Source: Agarophyton chilense (taxonomy: Eukaryota > Rhodophyta > Florideophyceae > Gracilariales > Gracilariaceae). From it: a stretch of DNA of 64,000 nucleotides. This document shows positions 43,020 to 54,539 of the stretch, one piece after another. The stretch is taken from assembly GCA_030374765.1 (NCBI GenBank), contig JARGXX010000080.1:1736001-1800000 (forward strand). Direction: 5' to 3'. Every line of letters starts with the position of its first letter. Positions within the stretch are counted from its first letter, which is position 1. The position numbers were made by a program, and so were the translations under genes. The notes below the pieces were generated by a model. That model saw only the letters and a list, made by a program, of their open reading frames with translations, did not search any database and had not been told where the DNA came from.

Positions 43020-43560
43020 CTGCGGGTAGCTCTCTTCAAAAACCACCGTTCAGCACTCGTTTTCACCGCTGCTTTCTAAGTAGTGGACGTTTCAATGCAA
43101 ATTGTTCAAGCTGTTTTTGCAAATCGACTTCTCCAGTTTTTTCAAAACAACAGCATTGGGCCTAACCCTTAGAGCAACACTGTGGGTATGGAATGGTCAT
43201 TTGGGCTTCTCGCAGCTTCACTGGTCAAGAATCTTGTTAGGAACCATTACTTCATGCGCACTATGCGTGGCGGTATGCGTGTGCGCTCAGGGCGGCAAGG
43301 TGCCATACATGAAAAAAGCCTGCGAATGAGCCCCTCTGCAAGAGCCAAGTCATCGCTCGGAGAGAATGTCAATCTCATGCAGCTTAACACACTACGTATC
43401 GGCAATATCTTCCAATTCTATTCACGACGAAGTCGCTTGTGGAATCCCTGGCGGAGACAGGTCTGTCAGCGTCTCGAAGGTTTACTCCAATTTTTCATTC
43501 TCGTACCTCCAATTTTCAGCTGCGAAGTAAGACCGTTGCTTCACGGGGAACTTTCAGATA
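43020..43560 (+). pseudogene. ABCC-type (MRP) transporter fragment, right arm
   Basis: It is the mirror copy of the left-arm fragment. One phase runs from 43020 to about 43418 with TAA 43077-43079 and TAG 43170-43172, then shifts. The segment MRVRSGRQGAIHEKSLRMSP followed by SARAKSSLGENVNLM is the clearest family signature. The nucleotide-binding domains are absent from the whole arm, so this is a short fragment of a gene normally over 1200 codons long. Confidence 0.8.
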
Positions 43561-43823
43561 ACTAGATCTTCCTATTCTTGTGATACCAACTCAACCGTGA
43601 ACTGAATACAACGATGTAGACGGGAAGCCATTTCTGATCGCCATCGTCCAACTTTTCCAGACAAAATCGAAAACATCTTCGTCCGATACTTCGAAAAGGT
43701 TCTAGAATGTCTTCTCTGGGGCATATGCGTCATATTCATCATCGTCCCCTGGACCAGTTGGTTGGGCACAAGTTTGGAACTTACCAGTAGACATGATTAG
43801 TTCTCATTATCAAGCCGCGTGTG

Positions 43824-43855
43824 TTCAGACACCCTCGATACCGTGGGTGTCTGAA
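43824..43855. repeat. Hairpin, 11 bp stem, right arm
   Basis: This is the mirror copy of 32476-32507 with a perfect TTCAGACACCC / GGGTGTCTGAA stem. It lies 24 bases before the first base of the RPN5 relic frame. Confidence 0.55.
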
Positions 43856-43878
43856 TAGTTTGCTGCTGACAGGCTTCC

Positions 43879-44700
43879 GTGCGACAGCATATGTTCAATT
43901 TCAAGGGTTTGCTATTAATGGAATCGTTTCACATGCAAGTTCGACTGTGTCTTGATAAGAACGATTTTGTCCGTGGAGCTCTCATCTCAAAGAAAATCGT
44001 GCCGCGAAAGTTAAATGAAGAAGGCCTTTCCGAAGTTAAATTGCGCTACTGTGCTCTCATTATTCGAATTAACACTCACAACTCAGACTACCTTCAGATA
44101 TGCCGAGACTACCTGGAGCGATACGACACAACCAGGGCGACTGAAGGGCAGAGCTGGATGAGGTAGCTCAAACATGCTTGTTTGCTTGTGATTCTGTCTC
44201 CGAAGGACAGTATGCAATCTGATTTGCTGCACAGAATCCAATCATCCAAGGCTGTTGAAAAACTTCCCACATACGCAAAGCTGCTGAAAATGTTCTCCAC
44301 AAATGAACGTACTCGGTGGCCAATTCTTATGGAGCAATAGAAGAATGAACTGAGCGGTGTAGCTGCGTTATAAAAAGCTGAAATCAAGGATGAAGACTTA
44401 AAATGTACCGCGGCGCTCCAGGAACTGGTAACCGAACATGATCTTCGCGTCATGGAGAAGTTCTACTCTCTTATACGTTCGGACAGGCTCGCAGGATGGC
44501 TGGATCTCTCTGAAGAAAGCACAGAGAGAAAACTTGCGTCTATGGTATCTGACAAGAAAGCATTATGTGCAAGAATTGACAGACCAGCAAGAATTGTTTC
44601 ATTTGCAAAACCGAAAGACGCAAATGCCCGTTTGAACAGTTGGGCCTCCGATGTTTCTTCGTTATTAGATATTGTTGAAAAGGCTTGTCATCGTCAAACA
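43879..44700 (+). pseudogene. RPN5: 26S proteasome subunit RPN5 (PSMD12) relic, right arm
   Basis: It has the same extent and motifs as the left-arm copy. In-frame stops are TAG 44164-44166, TAG 44338-44340 and TAA 44371-44373; no frameshift is needed across 820 bases. The end still reads NSWASDVSSLLDIVEKACH, matching the family C-terminus. A functional RPN5 must exist elsewhere because the lid needs this subunit; this copy cannot make it. Confidence 0.85.
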
Positions 44701-45114
44701 CCATTGTCCGTGCGTCATGCGCAACGTAATTCTCTCCGGCACGGCGAAGTACCTCTTCGCATGCGACGGGGGTTTTGCGGTACACCGATCCGTCTGAAAT
44801 TCTGCTGATGACCAAGCCAAGAAGTTGGATGCCATCGTCGACAACGTCGACAACTCTGCCGCCGCTTCGCAGAATAGACAATCGACTGAGGGCTTCATAG
44901 AAAGAAGATCATGTCAATGGTAGAACAATGGCGTCGATAATTGTTCACTGCCATTTACCTAACTTCCCTCCAACGGTTTCGAAAATAATCGAAGATGTGA
45001 AGCATATCACTTCAAAATTGTCAAAGGCCCCTGATTCCTCGCAGTGAAGCACGCCACCTTAGCCTTCCATCCAATTCTTGTACATGACCACGAGCGCCCG
45101 CAAAAATTCGGGGC

Positions 45115-45435
45115 TTGTCGTCCCATACTTGTGTAGAAGGCCTACTATTCGTGCTCTTCCACGATCAAAAGCTTATGATATTCTGCGCGATTCTTTGTGA
45201 AAGCTGTGCGACCAAGCCCTCAGAAGTATTTGCACTGCCCTTCATCTTTTCACATTCCGAGCTCAACATGTTGCGCATGTCTCTCACCGCGCACCCCAAA
45301 GACTTCAAAATTCGCATTCCGACGAAAAAAATCAAGCAAAACCTGAGAAATCAAATCTTCGGTCAAGGAAACGCGAACCAACAGTTGCTGAGCTTTCCGC
45401 ACAAATTTCACAAACTGTTGGCTTGCACATCATGA
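45115..45435 (+). pseudogene. Unidentified 106-codon frame, right arm
   Basis: This is the mirror copy of 31216-30896 with the same translation. It lies between the RPN5 relic and the 192-codon frame, on the same strand as both. The three could be neighbours from one ancestral gene cluster. Confidence 0.3.
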
Positions 45436-45648
45436 AGTCGGTTTTTGAATACATTTATTCATTTTCCGTTCGTTCCTAAAAGTAAGGAAAGTTTATCCTA
45501 ATGACCATGAATCCACCTGACACTCCACCATTACAGAATCACAAGCACACTCCGAGCAATATCATGAAACAAGCCTTTACGACCATGCTCTTCAACCTCG
45601 CCGTTATATGGGAAGTGAGAACAACAGCCATGCCCCCAGGAGAGTGCA

Positions 45649-46227
45649 TTGGGTAAATTCACAGCATCTAACTACGTTGTGATGCGGGGTTCCTTGGGTC
45701 GCTCATTGGAAAGTGCCTCAGTGACTACGCAGTATTTTATGTTAAGTATTATTGCTGCTGCCGGAACCACTATGTCTTCATTGCTCGCAGCCTCTCAGAA
45801 GGCAATCCCATTGCTTGTTTTCTCTTCGGCGAAGCGTGTCACGGACCACATGATCACAAAGGGATGGGACCCTCTAAGAGTTTTCGAATGGCAAACCTCA
45901 GCTTTGTTAAAAGCACAGGAGCTAAATGAAGGAAGACATGAGCGTGCAGAGTACGTGAAAGCTTATTTGTGTGGAAAAGCCGGCGGACCAATGACCCAGA
46001 CTCTTACCCTTGCTTCTAGAGGCGTTACTAAGACGTTTCGTGTCCTAGAACATGTATCTACGATAATGATGCATGGAGGTGCAAGGCTTGAAACGGTTGG
46101 ATATAGGGGATTGAAAGCTTTTGGTCATTGGGGTGCTAAAGGAAACGAAGATAGTCCATCGAGAACGAAAGGCCTTATTCCAGCCATTTGGGCCGGCATC
46201 GTCTTTCTCGTCAGATGTGAGATATAA
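45649..46227 (+). pseudogene. Hypothetical 192-codon frame, right arm
   Basis: This is the counterpart of the left-arm 208-codon frame and is nearly identical from residue 20 on. It lacks seven bases near 45640 relative to the left arm, so the upstream reading differs. Several substitutions cluster in its first third (for example SIIAAAGTTMSSLLAASQKA), and the last ~115 codons are identical in both arms. Confidence 0.4.
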
Positions 46228-47131
46228 ATCTAGGAGGAGTGTGATCGGTAATGAATGAGACATTGCATTATTGGAGGTCAACGATAAGTAGGTTTGGGAC
46301 GAGTTCGAACATGGTTACGATTCAAATTTTCCATGCACTGGGCCTTGACCAGAGTTACAGGATGAAATTCGTGTAATTGGGTACCCCTCCGCTGGAAATC
46401 TAGTAAGTATTACCGCTGGTATTTTCAGCAGGGTGGTAATGCAGCATTAAGTTCACGGCCAGATAATCTATACCTCCCAGGCTTCCTTTCTCATCGTTCA
46501 ACTCCATGAATTGAACTGCATCTATTCAGTATCACTCGACCACCCTTTTCATCACTCTCTATTGATAAAAACTTGCCATGATTGGAGTTCTTCAAAAGCT
46601 GTGAAGGACAGTATGTCCTACTAAGGAATGGGATCACCCGGGGAGGTTTTGGTGCTCAATGTGTATCATTCGTTTAATTTGTTTTACAAGAAATGGAACT
46701 GGTACGCCAGAGACAACAAAGAGAACAGTTGGACGTCGTACTAAAGCACGGACCGTCAGCGTTGATTGTCTTTTTCTGCACGTCACTCGGAGTGCAGATG
46801 GTTGTTTTCGTGTCACAAACGTCGTCATCTCGATCTCTATTTTTCGTATAAGGGTAGAGTAAGAGGAAGTAGTAACGCGCTAAAAGCCATGATTTCTAAG
46901 GCGACTTTTCGAGGAATATGATAGGGAAAGGAGAACTCTGTGTGACAAGGTCTTCAAATCCAATCCATATTTTGGAAGCAGGAAAGGGTTGTTGGATCTA
47001 GCGGTGCGGCACAAGCTTTATTTATTCTTCTTTGTTTGAAAGCACTGGAAAGCATTAGGAGGTTATGATGTAGCAAATTCCTTCATTTCTATTCATTGCT
47101 TTCAAGAATGAGATAACAAGCGGATCCCATT

Positions 47132-47413
47132 ATGTGCCTTAACGCTTCTATTAGTTACTTTGCTGTACAGAATAAGGAGTGCATGAGAAGTGCGTGGAGC
47201 GACCGAATATTGCCAGTAAATTCATTGCATTTTCTACAAATTATAAACATTCGGAGCCATATTGATGTCGTTGATGTAAATGATGGCCCATTCCAGCCAT
47301 TGACGTGGTTGAGTTTTTCAAGAAATGGAGAGCACACGGATGACGCTTTAGAAACTTTTTGTTTCTGGTCGATATATGGTGTGCATTGGGAAAGCACGCT
47401 GATGTCAATATGA
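47132..47413 (+). pseudogene. Unidentified frame, outer right arm
   Basis: This is the counterpart of 29139-28879, with NSLHFLQIINIRSHIDVVD and NDGPFQPLTW conserved. After this the frame shifts relative to the left copy, and the end differs. It is about as diverged from the left copy as the surrounding DNA, so I cannot show selection. Confidence 0.35.
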
Positions 47414-47743
47414 AGGCAAGTGGTTGTTGGAACAGTCACGATAGCCTCCAGTTGCCATCGTACCTTGTAATACATTAAAACTAAATCGAGCTTTATTTGA
47501 AGCTGTGGGAAACCCTCATGCGCAGTCAATGTGCATACACTTTTCTGAAATCTTTCTTTTAGGGATCGGTACCGTCGGCGGCGCTGGCGTTTCCGTATCG
47601 TGTGTTACACAGGCACAAGAGTTGTGACAACTGAAGGACGGTGACGGTGAAGCTGAGAATATAGAATTGTTCTTTGATGAGCGAAGGTTTCCTTTGTGAA
47701 AACCCGCCTTCTCGATTTTACCATGCTCTAAAAGCTATTAGCT

Positions 47744-50700
47744 TTAAAGAATTTGAAGTCCGTTCGGTAAATAGGCGAAGATATTGGGTTGCGTAGACTT
47801 TGTTGAGATGGCCTCTACGTTCTGAACAGAGGTAATGTACTTGATCGCTAATATGCTGTTGTTGACGTGATGGCGTAAAAAGTGGTTATGGACGTCAAAG
47901 ATTTTTCGGTGCTTTGGAAGCCCAATGTTTTCTGCATCTGCGATGGCCACCTGGTTGGTTGGCTGCGTTGCACAGGGAGTTTTCGTGAACGCTTACATGA
48001 AGAGAGTTAAGCACTCTTCGAAGAAATAGAGGGCTTCGGACCGCAGAGGTCGCGGCAACGTATTCTGTTTCGGCTGTAAAAAGAGCGACGACAAATTTCT
48101 GTGAGAAGGACCTTTCCACAGGCAAGTTATTGAAAATGATTACACAAACAGGAGCTGAATTACATGTTGTTCCATCACAGGCAAATTCAGAGTCTGTGTG
48201 GGTGACTGTGTCGAAAAGATTTTGGATGTTGCTTCTACTACCGTAGAAATCGCCATAGTCTTATGTCTCCTTGAGGTAGCGCAGCTGTTTATTTGCTAGG
48301 CTTTTGGTCTAACCAGTAGTGTTGTTCAATGCAAGAGCTAATTTGACAACTGAGAAAGCTATGTCCGCGCGGGTGCAGTCAGCGATCCATCTCAAAACGT
48401 CAATTTGATGGTGGAAGGATTGCTTCAGGGCGTGAGAGGTGACACGAAGGATTCACCGTCCCCTCTTCGCAATCGATGAAGTGTGTTTTAGATAGATTGG
48501 ATGGTTCACAAGGAATCCGTGTTTATAGTATTGTATTATCAACACAAGGTAGAGCGTGGGTTTTCCGATGGGGCTAAATGCGTGTTACGATTGTAGCTGG
48601 ATTTATAGCTTGTCTACTAGATGTTTCTGAGTGGACGCCACGAGGAATTCGTCGCTGTTGGGAAATCCTACTCTGTATGAACTAGGGTTCTAAATTGACG
48701 TAGACAGGCAAGGTTCGTCCTTTGTTTGTTGATATCAAAGGGCCAGGAGGCAAGCAATTGATTCTCCAAGATAGTAGTAAAACACAGATATTATTGCCAC
48801 TGGAGGTGTTATGTTCAAAAGTTCCGTCACCTGGTGGGTGTTGCAGCACGTAGAATTTCTTGTGAAACCAGAATTTTTCGTGAGGGTAAGGTGTAAGGAT
48901 GTAAAAGTGCTCCAAGAAGAAGCGGTATGTGGCAGCCAGTTTGATGGCCAGCTGTACGGTGCCCTTTTAGACCAGGTGCACCGTTGTTTGTTAGGGGTTC
49001 TAATCAAGAAACGGTCGCATTTGGTCTCCTTGAACTGCTCATAGGCCTTTTCATTCGCTGATAGTACCCCAGTTTTACCTCTTGCGGAGATATTTCAAGG
49101 AGAGTGGGATAAAGGTTTCAGGGAGTCGTGACGGTGGCAGTCTGTTGATGGCTTCAAGCTGATTCAGTTCATCGACTTCTGCATTGGAAGGTTCAGCCCT
49201 GAACGGAAGGGTCTGGGTACTTAAAGGCTTGCCGTCGGGATATGGGCGCCGGTGTGTTGTTCACGATCAGTGCGATGGTTGGATGTGGTTTAGAACACTG
49301 GAATACCATGCTATTGGTCTTGACTGGGGCAGAAAAGGTTCGATATTACCTGAAGTCAAGAGCGCGTATTTCTTTTTGCTTTTCGGATTTTTTGTCCTGT
49401 ATCATGATGTGAGAAACGTTAATTCCGTACAAACACCAGACGATAGATGCATGGGAGTTCAATTTCTTCAGTGTGATTTCTCTTGCGATGGTAGATGCGA
49501 GGCCGAGTTGCTGAAGGTATAAAATTGTGTAATAGTTGGACCCCATTGGTGCTACACTGTACAGGGAATCTGTTCTGTTGAGAAGTGCACCGTTCAGTTT
49601 TATTTAAATACTACATCTCCAAAAGCCTCTTCCCAGAACTCGTTGGTTGGTTCAGCGTGGTTGAGGTTTGCGCGCATAGCACGAATGATTATGCCTATCA
49701 CTCTTCCGGCGGGTGAGTGTTGCTGAAGAGTGTGTTGGGTGCAGGGTCGAAGAGTCTGGTTGTATGATGAACGCATTCCTTGGGCAGCATTGGATACAAA
49801 CTATTTGGCGGTATCAGACGTGAATGTCAGAGGTGCGGATCCGAACTTTTTTTCATTAATACCATCACGTGTGTAATGTGGCGTAGCAATTGTGTCCTCC
49901 TCGACTTGCAAAGGACGGTGATACAATTTGATCTCGCTTCCAGAAAAAGGGCAAAATATTTGTTTCAGCTGTGCGGTTCGGAAGGTATTGGACCGCATAC
50001 ATAGGAAGAAAGCGACTTGGCTGGTTGGTAGTCGTGGGGCGCGCACTTGTGTTGGCCTGGTTGGCTTTCGCTGTGAGCACATTGAGAGCAAGATAGAGGT
50101 GGTGGGTTGTTTTTTAGTATAGAAAGAAGCTGGAGGAGGTTAGGCTTTGCCATTTTTTTGGGATACGCAGTGATACATGGTTTTAGTTGAGGTACCATTC
50201 CTGGAAAGCTCTGGCCGTCGAATCTTTGCAGTTTGCGGTTTTCTTGATGCTGGGGGGGATATTATTGCTTGTGACTAAGGGCCTTGCTGGCTTGAAGTGT
50301 TTTCGTCTGTTTGTGGCGCGTTTCCACAGAGTTTGCCCAGTGTTTAGTGTATTTAGTATAAGTTGACTCGAATGAATATTTTTCTCGGGTGTATGCGTGA
50401 AGGTACGGATGCCCCAAGAGGTTGCAGAGGGTACGTAGTTTACATTAAAGTCCATTTTTTATCAATCTGTAGACCACGTTTCTGTGCGGAGGATAGTCAT
50501 TCTTGGCTGAGTCTGTAGTTTGCTTTATTTGTTTGGGAAAAATATGACGAGGCAAAACTTCTCAGCAATGTCGTGTACTGATAGCAGCGTGTTTTGCATC
50601 TGTTCGGAGACTAAATAATGCAACACAACGGTGTGTGTGAGGTCAGTAACCATTGACAGAGGGCCTTTCATCTTGATTAGGATAGAAGATGCGTTACCGT

Positions 50701-51100
50701 TGACAATGCGCGTAGGATGTGTCAGTGGCTGAAAGTGTGGGGTCGAATACTTACGGGCAACGGGTTTTCTCCAGATTCGAAACTGTACTTAATGTCAGAA
50801 TCACTATCTCGAGGTTTTTGTGCTTCCTTAAAGACGTGTATCGCCTGTGCTTTCTGGTTGTGGATGTATTCATTTGCTAAAGAGTTCGGCTCTTGCTGTT
50901 GTGCAATTGATATGTTTCGCGACGCTTTACGCGCTGGAGGGTTTCGATTCGGTCGAGCACGAGACAGTCGGGGAGATTCAGCGCTGCTAGTACGTTTTAT
51001 CACGTGCACACCCTGCGATTCAATCCCCTTATCGATGTTCAAAAGATAACCGTTTATTATGTTCAACACGTTCAGTAGCATTCCCAGGTTTGCTTTGTAC
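47744..51100 (-). pseudogene. pol: Degenerate Ty1/copia pol
   Basis: The minus strand carries copia-type pol pieces in order, in shifting frames. Near 51100-51000 is a protease end (TILYKANLGMLLNVLNIING). Near 50440-50250 is an integrase tail (SWGIRTFTHTPEKN and LVTSNNI). RT is near 48955-48820 (TVQLAIKLAATYRF, HFYILTPYPHEKF, FYVLQHPPGDG), where the usual catalytic Asp of the D-x-K-T-A motif is Tyr. Near 48410-48300 is LRWIADCTRADIAFSVVKLA, and RNase H is at 48125-47750 (SQKFVVALFTAETEYVAATS, then FDVHNHFLRHHV). The order PR-IN-RT-RH is copia, not gypsy. I could not find its LTRs. The level of decay is much higher than in element D. Confidence 0.7.
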
Positions 51101-52977
51101 AATATAGTAAGGCGTAGGTACCTGGATGTGGTTGTTGGACTGGCAGCGGTGGCGATGGAGATGTGTGTCTGCGAAGGTTGTGGAGCCGTTACGGAAGCAA
51201 AGCCCTTTAGGGCCTTTTCGGTTTCAATTATTGTATGAGGAGTGTTTCTAACAAGAAGTGTAGCATCAATGCTCGAAAGACTATTTGTTATGGCCGAAAG
51301 ACGCCTTGAGATCAGTTTGATGGTTCTCGTTTCGAATATAGAGACCGCCTTGCCTGGAACAGGCGTCCCACAGCATAAAATGCATGTCAAAGTTGGGGTT
51401 TATGTTATCGAAATCAGAAATATCCTTCATCCACATTTTCAAAACGAAAAGCTTTTCATTATCACTGGAATCTCCGTCAGAGCACTACTTTTTCTGAAAT
51501 CGACTAAAATGGCAGTATATAAAAATGCTTTGTACTACTCAGAATTTGATTTTGTGTGTGAGTTTGGCGATTTTGAAGTCAAACATAGACATCTTTGGCT
51601 CAGGTTCAAATTTCTAGCTACGGTTACTAAATCTCAAATACAGAACTTGAAGAAAATGGTAATCGACTTGATAACCAACTCCTTTTCACTAGAACGAGTG
51701 TACTTGGGTATTTTGCGAGAGTGAAAGTCTGAGGAAGTCTTACTCTTACCCAAAATCCAATGCACTCCTCGTCACGAAAACATTGTATTGTATTCGGTGC
51801 CTTTGAGGTTTAAGAACCCGGTTTTTTTGAGGCAAGTTATTTGGTTTAAGGAAATAATATAACGTTAAGTATGCATAAAGCTTCAAAAACAATTTTTACT
51901 CATATTTTTCCGGCAAAAAGTCGCCGCGGCGCTAAGCTTCATTGAAAGCCGAAGGCCATGACTTCCTTCTACACAACATAATGATACTATCAATCTACTG
52001 CTTGAATTATTACCTCAAGTTTGAACATAATAAATGTGGAAGAAGCATGCTATCCGCAAGTCATAAAATATGAGATCTGCGATGAAACACGTATAGCGAA
52101 ATGAAAACCCAACTAGTTTCATGATAACTTTAAATACACATAGAAATGTTGAGAAAGCTTTCACAATCAAATTGACAGAAAATGCTTCCCCTATATCTTT
52201 AGACAGTATCTCTTGGAATAATAGGCTTGACTCTATAATATTCAATAATATTTTTTTTGAAAGTAGCTTTGAACAAAGGTCTTGCACAAAGCAGTTACCA
52301 AACGCGGTAGGACGTAGTTAGTGTCTATTTGAAAAAACTATTCCATTCAAAACGTAAAACAAATCTCCCTGAACTTGTTTCCTAAACGAAGTTATTGTAA
52401 TAAACATGTGGCTAAACAACTAAGACGCAGGTTTAGCCATACAGCTGACTACAGAAATGGTGACGTTTATGTGATGTTTTTCTAACATTAGTGCCATAGA
52501 ATTAGATTCATGGTCAGTCTCTTACAGTTGCCAAAGCGTTGTAAAAGAAAGGTAGTTACAGTTCAAATTAAAATCGTTCTGCAGGACGAGACTGTTGGTC
52601 AACACCCTCTCCGAAGAAACGGTAGGAAAAAGGGCACGGCACTCAACCGGTCTACGATACCTCGTCTGATGACCCTTCGGGAGATTTGGCAGGCTGGTTG
52701 CGAATTCAAGGGGTCATGTGGGTTGTAATTATTCAATTGCTGACACCCTTTGTCGTTTTTTAGTTTTCCCATTCGACAGAGGCAAATTGGGGAGGCGTGG
52801 GCTCGAAGGGACGCCGAGAACGCATAGGAGCTACAATATTTATACTGACGGGTCGCGTCGAATGACAACGCACTGAAAAGCGAATAGTATCTTTTCCTGT
52901 GTGTTTCTGGACTGCTTCAATAAAGAAGGCGGTGCAGATGCCTAGGAAGATGCGCTCCTCAACCATTCAACTCCATC
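51101..52977. other. Unassigned stretch between copia relic and element D
   Basis: A plus-strand frame at 51242-51724 (160 codons) is the longest here. Its first half lies antisense to the copia protease region, and the rest is AT-rich with no family. Short opposing frames at 52510-52728 and 52868-52599 are not recognisable. The stretch ends in the TTACT that is duplicated on the far side of element D. Confidence 0.4.
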
Positions 52978-52982
52978 TTACT
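52978..52982. other. Target site duplication, left copy (TTACT)
   Basis: TTACT directly precedes the TGTAGACG terminus of the left LTR. The same five bases follow the right LTR. Five bases is the usual size for Ty3/gypsy integrases. Confidence 0.9.
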
Positions 52983-54406
52983 TGTAGACGCCATTTTCTG
53001 AGCTGCTAATGGCGCGGGTGGTGACAGACCCAGTAGAACGAAATGCCAGGGGGTACCAGTCTACAACCGTAGACAAAACGACAGAGGCCGGCGGAAACGG
53101 CCAACCAGTAAAGGCCCAGGGAGCACTAACAAACGATACAACCACTCCGAAGAACACCTACGAGCGCCCGCAAGCCACTGCAGGGCTGCGCTCGTAGTGG
53201 GGAAAGGTTGATGCTAAAGACGGCGGGAGACCAAGCCGCCAAGGAAAGTGAAAGGGAGAAACAGGGCAGAGAGAGAAACGGTTGATGGCAAAAGAGGCCC
53301 GGACAGGGCTGAGAGAAGTGAGGGTGCCCCAGGAGCTTCCGGGGAAAAGTGGTCTCCCCCCGCAGAGTTGGCGTCGAAGCGCTTTGCTCGCAGGTTTATA
53401 TAGACGATCAGAATAATGCATAAACTCCACTCATGCATAAGACAAAGCCCAAAAGCTACACCCGTAGCCTTGAATTTGGGACGTCTTCTAGTAGACCTCC
53501 CTAGGAAAGGCTCTGTCTATTCTGATGACGTCTATATAATACGTGGTTGGAATCTGGAATCGCCAGTTCCACCGTTTCATCCAAACATGAATCCTACAAC
53601 CTTGATTCGAGAGATGACCTGACGACGATACCGACTCATCCAGACGCAAGCCGGTATACGCGCCGGTGTTGGACCTTGAAGCCGAATAATTGGACAGTGC
53701 AGTGGACCAGAGCGTCACCCATGCGTCCGTGGAAGCGGTCGTAGACCAGTTCCAACTGGTCGTGGACGACGCTATGGCTGGCCACCCTCAACCTGACAAC
53801 GCGGTCGAAGTCGACGCAGTGCGTTGCGGCGACGCAGCCTGCTTGGGCGACACAGCGCGATTGGGCAGGCGACGCTGTGAGAGGGACGGAGGCGGTGGAG
53901 GCGAAGGCCGCGAAGGCGGAGGCCATGGAGGCGGACAACAAAGAGGCGGAAGAGGCTGTTGGGGCGCAGACAAGGGAGAGGGTTCATGCGCGCTGCGACG
54001 GCAGAGCGACGATGGGGCGCTTGACGAAGCGCGGCAGGTTGGTGATGCAAGCGCAAGGGCGGCCGAAAGCTGCGACGACAGCGGGGAGCCAGACGGTGCT
54101 TTGGGGGCGGCGGTGGCCGAGGAAGAACGGGAAAACGGAGGAAGACGGAGCAGGCGCCGCGGACGGTCGTGGCGCCGTCTTGGGTGATGGAGACCGGTAA
54201 GGGCGTCTGGCCGGTTTCGGAATGGGGTGGTGTGTTTTGAAGCGAATCTCAATCTCGAGATTCGCTTCCACTTCCACCATCCCAACTGGCCATTCCACAC
54301 CAACCAATCACCGGTGTGGAAGTCCCAGGTGCAGGGACAGGGGGATTGCTCCGGTCCACAGGACAGGTACCGGGAGACATCCCCCTGTCTTTGCTGGGCG
54401 GTTACA
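52983..54406 (-). repeat. 3' LTR of element D (1424 bp)
   Basis: On the minus strand it starts TGTAACCGCCCAGC (54406) and ends GCGTCTACA (52983). It has a TATA-like TATATAAA at 53402-53395 and a second AT-rich site ATTATATAG near 53540-53532. Its GC-rich middle (about 53690-54190) is open in several frames on both strands, which I attribute to composition. Two hairpins lie in U3: GACAGGGGGAT / ATCCCCCTGTC (54336-54389) and AAGCGAATCTC / GAGATTCGCTT (about 54239-54266). Confidence 0.92.
54336..54389. repeat. U3 hairpin of element D
   Basis: An 11 bp perfect inverted repeat with a 32-base loop lies close to the U3 end of the LTR. The right LTR has the same structure (about 61762-61815). It could be a protein-binding site or transcription control element. 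Confidence 0.5.
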
Positions 54407-54418
54407 AACCCCCTTGCT
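54407..54418 (-). other. Polypurine tract of element D
   Basis: Read on the minus strand, GAGCAAGGGGGTT directly precedes the TGTAACC start of the 3' LTR. The run of five G after AA is the likely second-strand primer. Confidence 0.65.
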
Positions 54419-54539
54419 CAGCGGTCGCTTCGCCGGGGCGACCGAAAAATAACGACTAGTGTGTCGTGGTGTGAGCCGTCTGTGGTTCCTGGCCATGATC
54501 TTCTAAATGTTGTGGTCGTTTGTTGTAGAGATTCAGTCT

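Larger units (their letters stand above)
39619..47560 (-). repeat. Right arm of the giant inverted repeat (~7.94 kb)
   Basis: This is the mirror copy of 28761-36712. Frames in the left arm reappear here on the opposite strand with identical or nearly identical translations, for example 35649-36029 and 40302-40682, or 32165-32452 and 43879-44166. The outer end abuts a degenerate copia element after less than 200 bp. Confidence 0.95.

Noticed and set aside
50722-51390. 222-codon minus-strand frame as an independent gene
   Set aside because: Its middle resembles the end of a copia protease and its remainder lacks any family, so I fold it into the copia relic.
53690-54303. Long open frames on both strands inside the element D LTRs (165 and 171 codons, repeated at 61116-61729)
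   Set aside because: The block is GC-rich, with few stops in several frames on both strands. The translations are low-complexity Gly/Arg or Pro/Ser, and the right-hand minus-strand copy is truncated by one substitution. Composition explains them.
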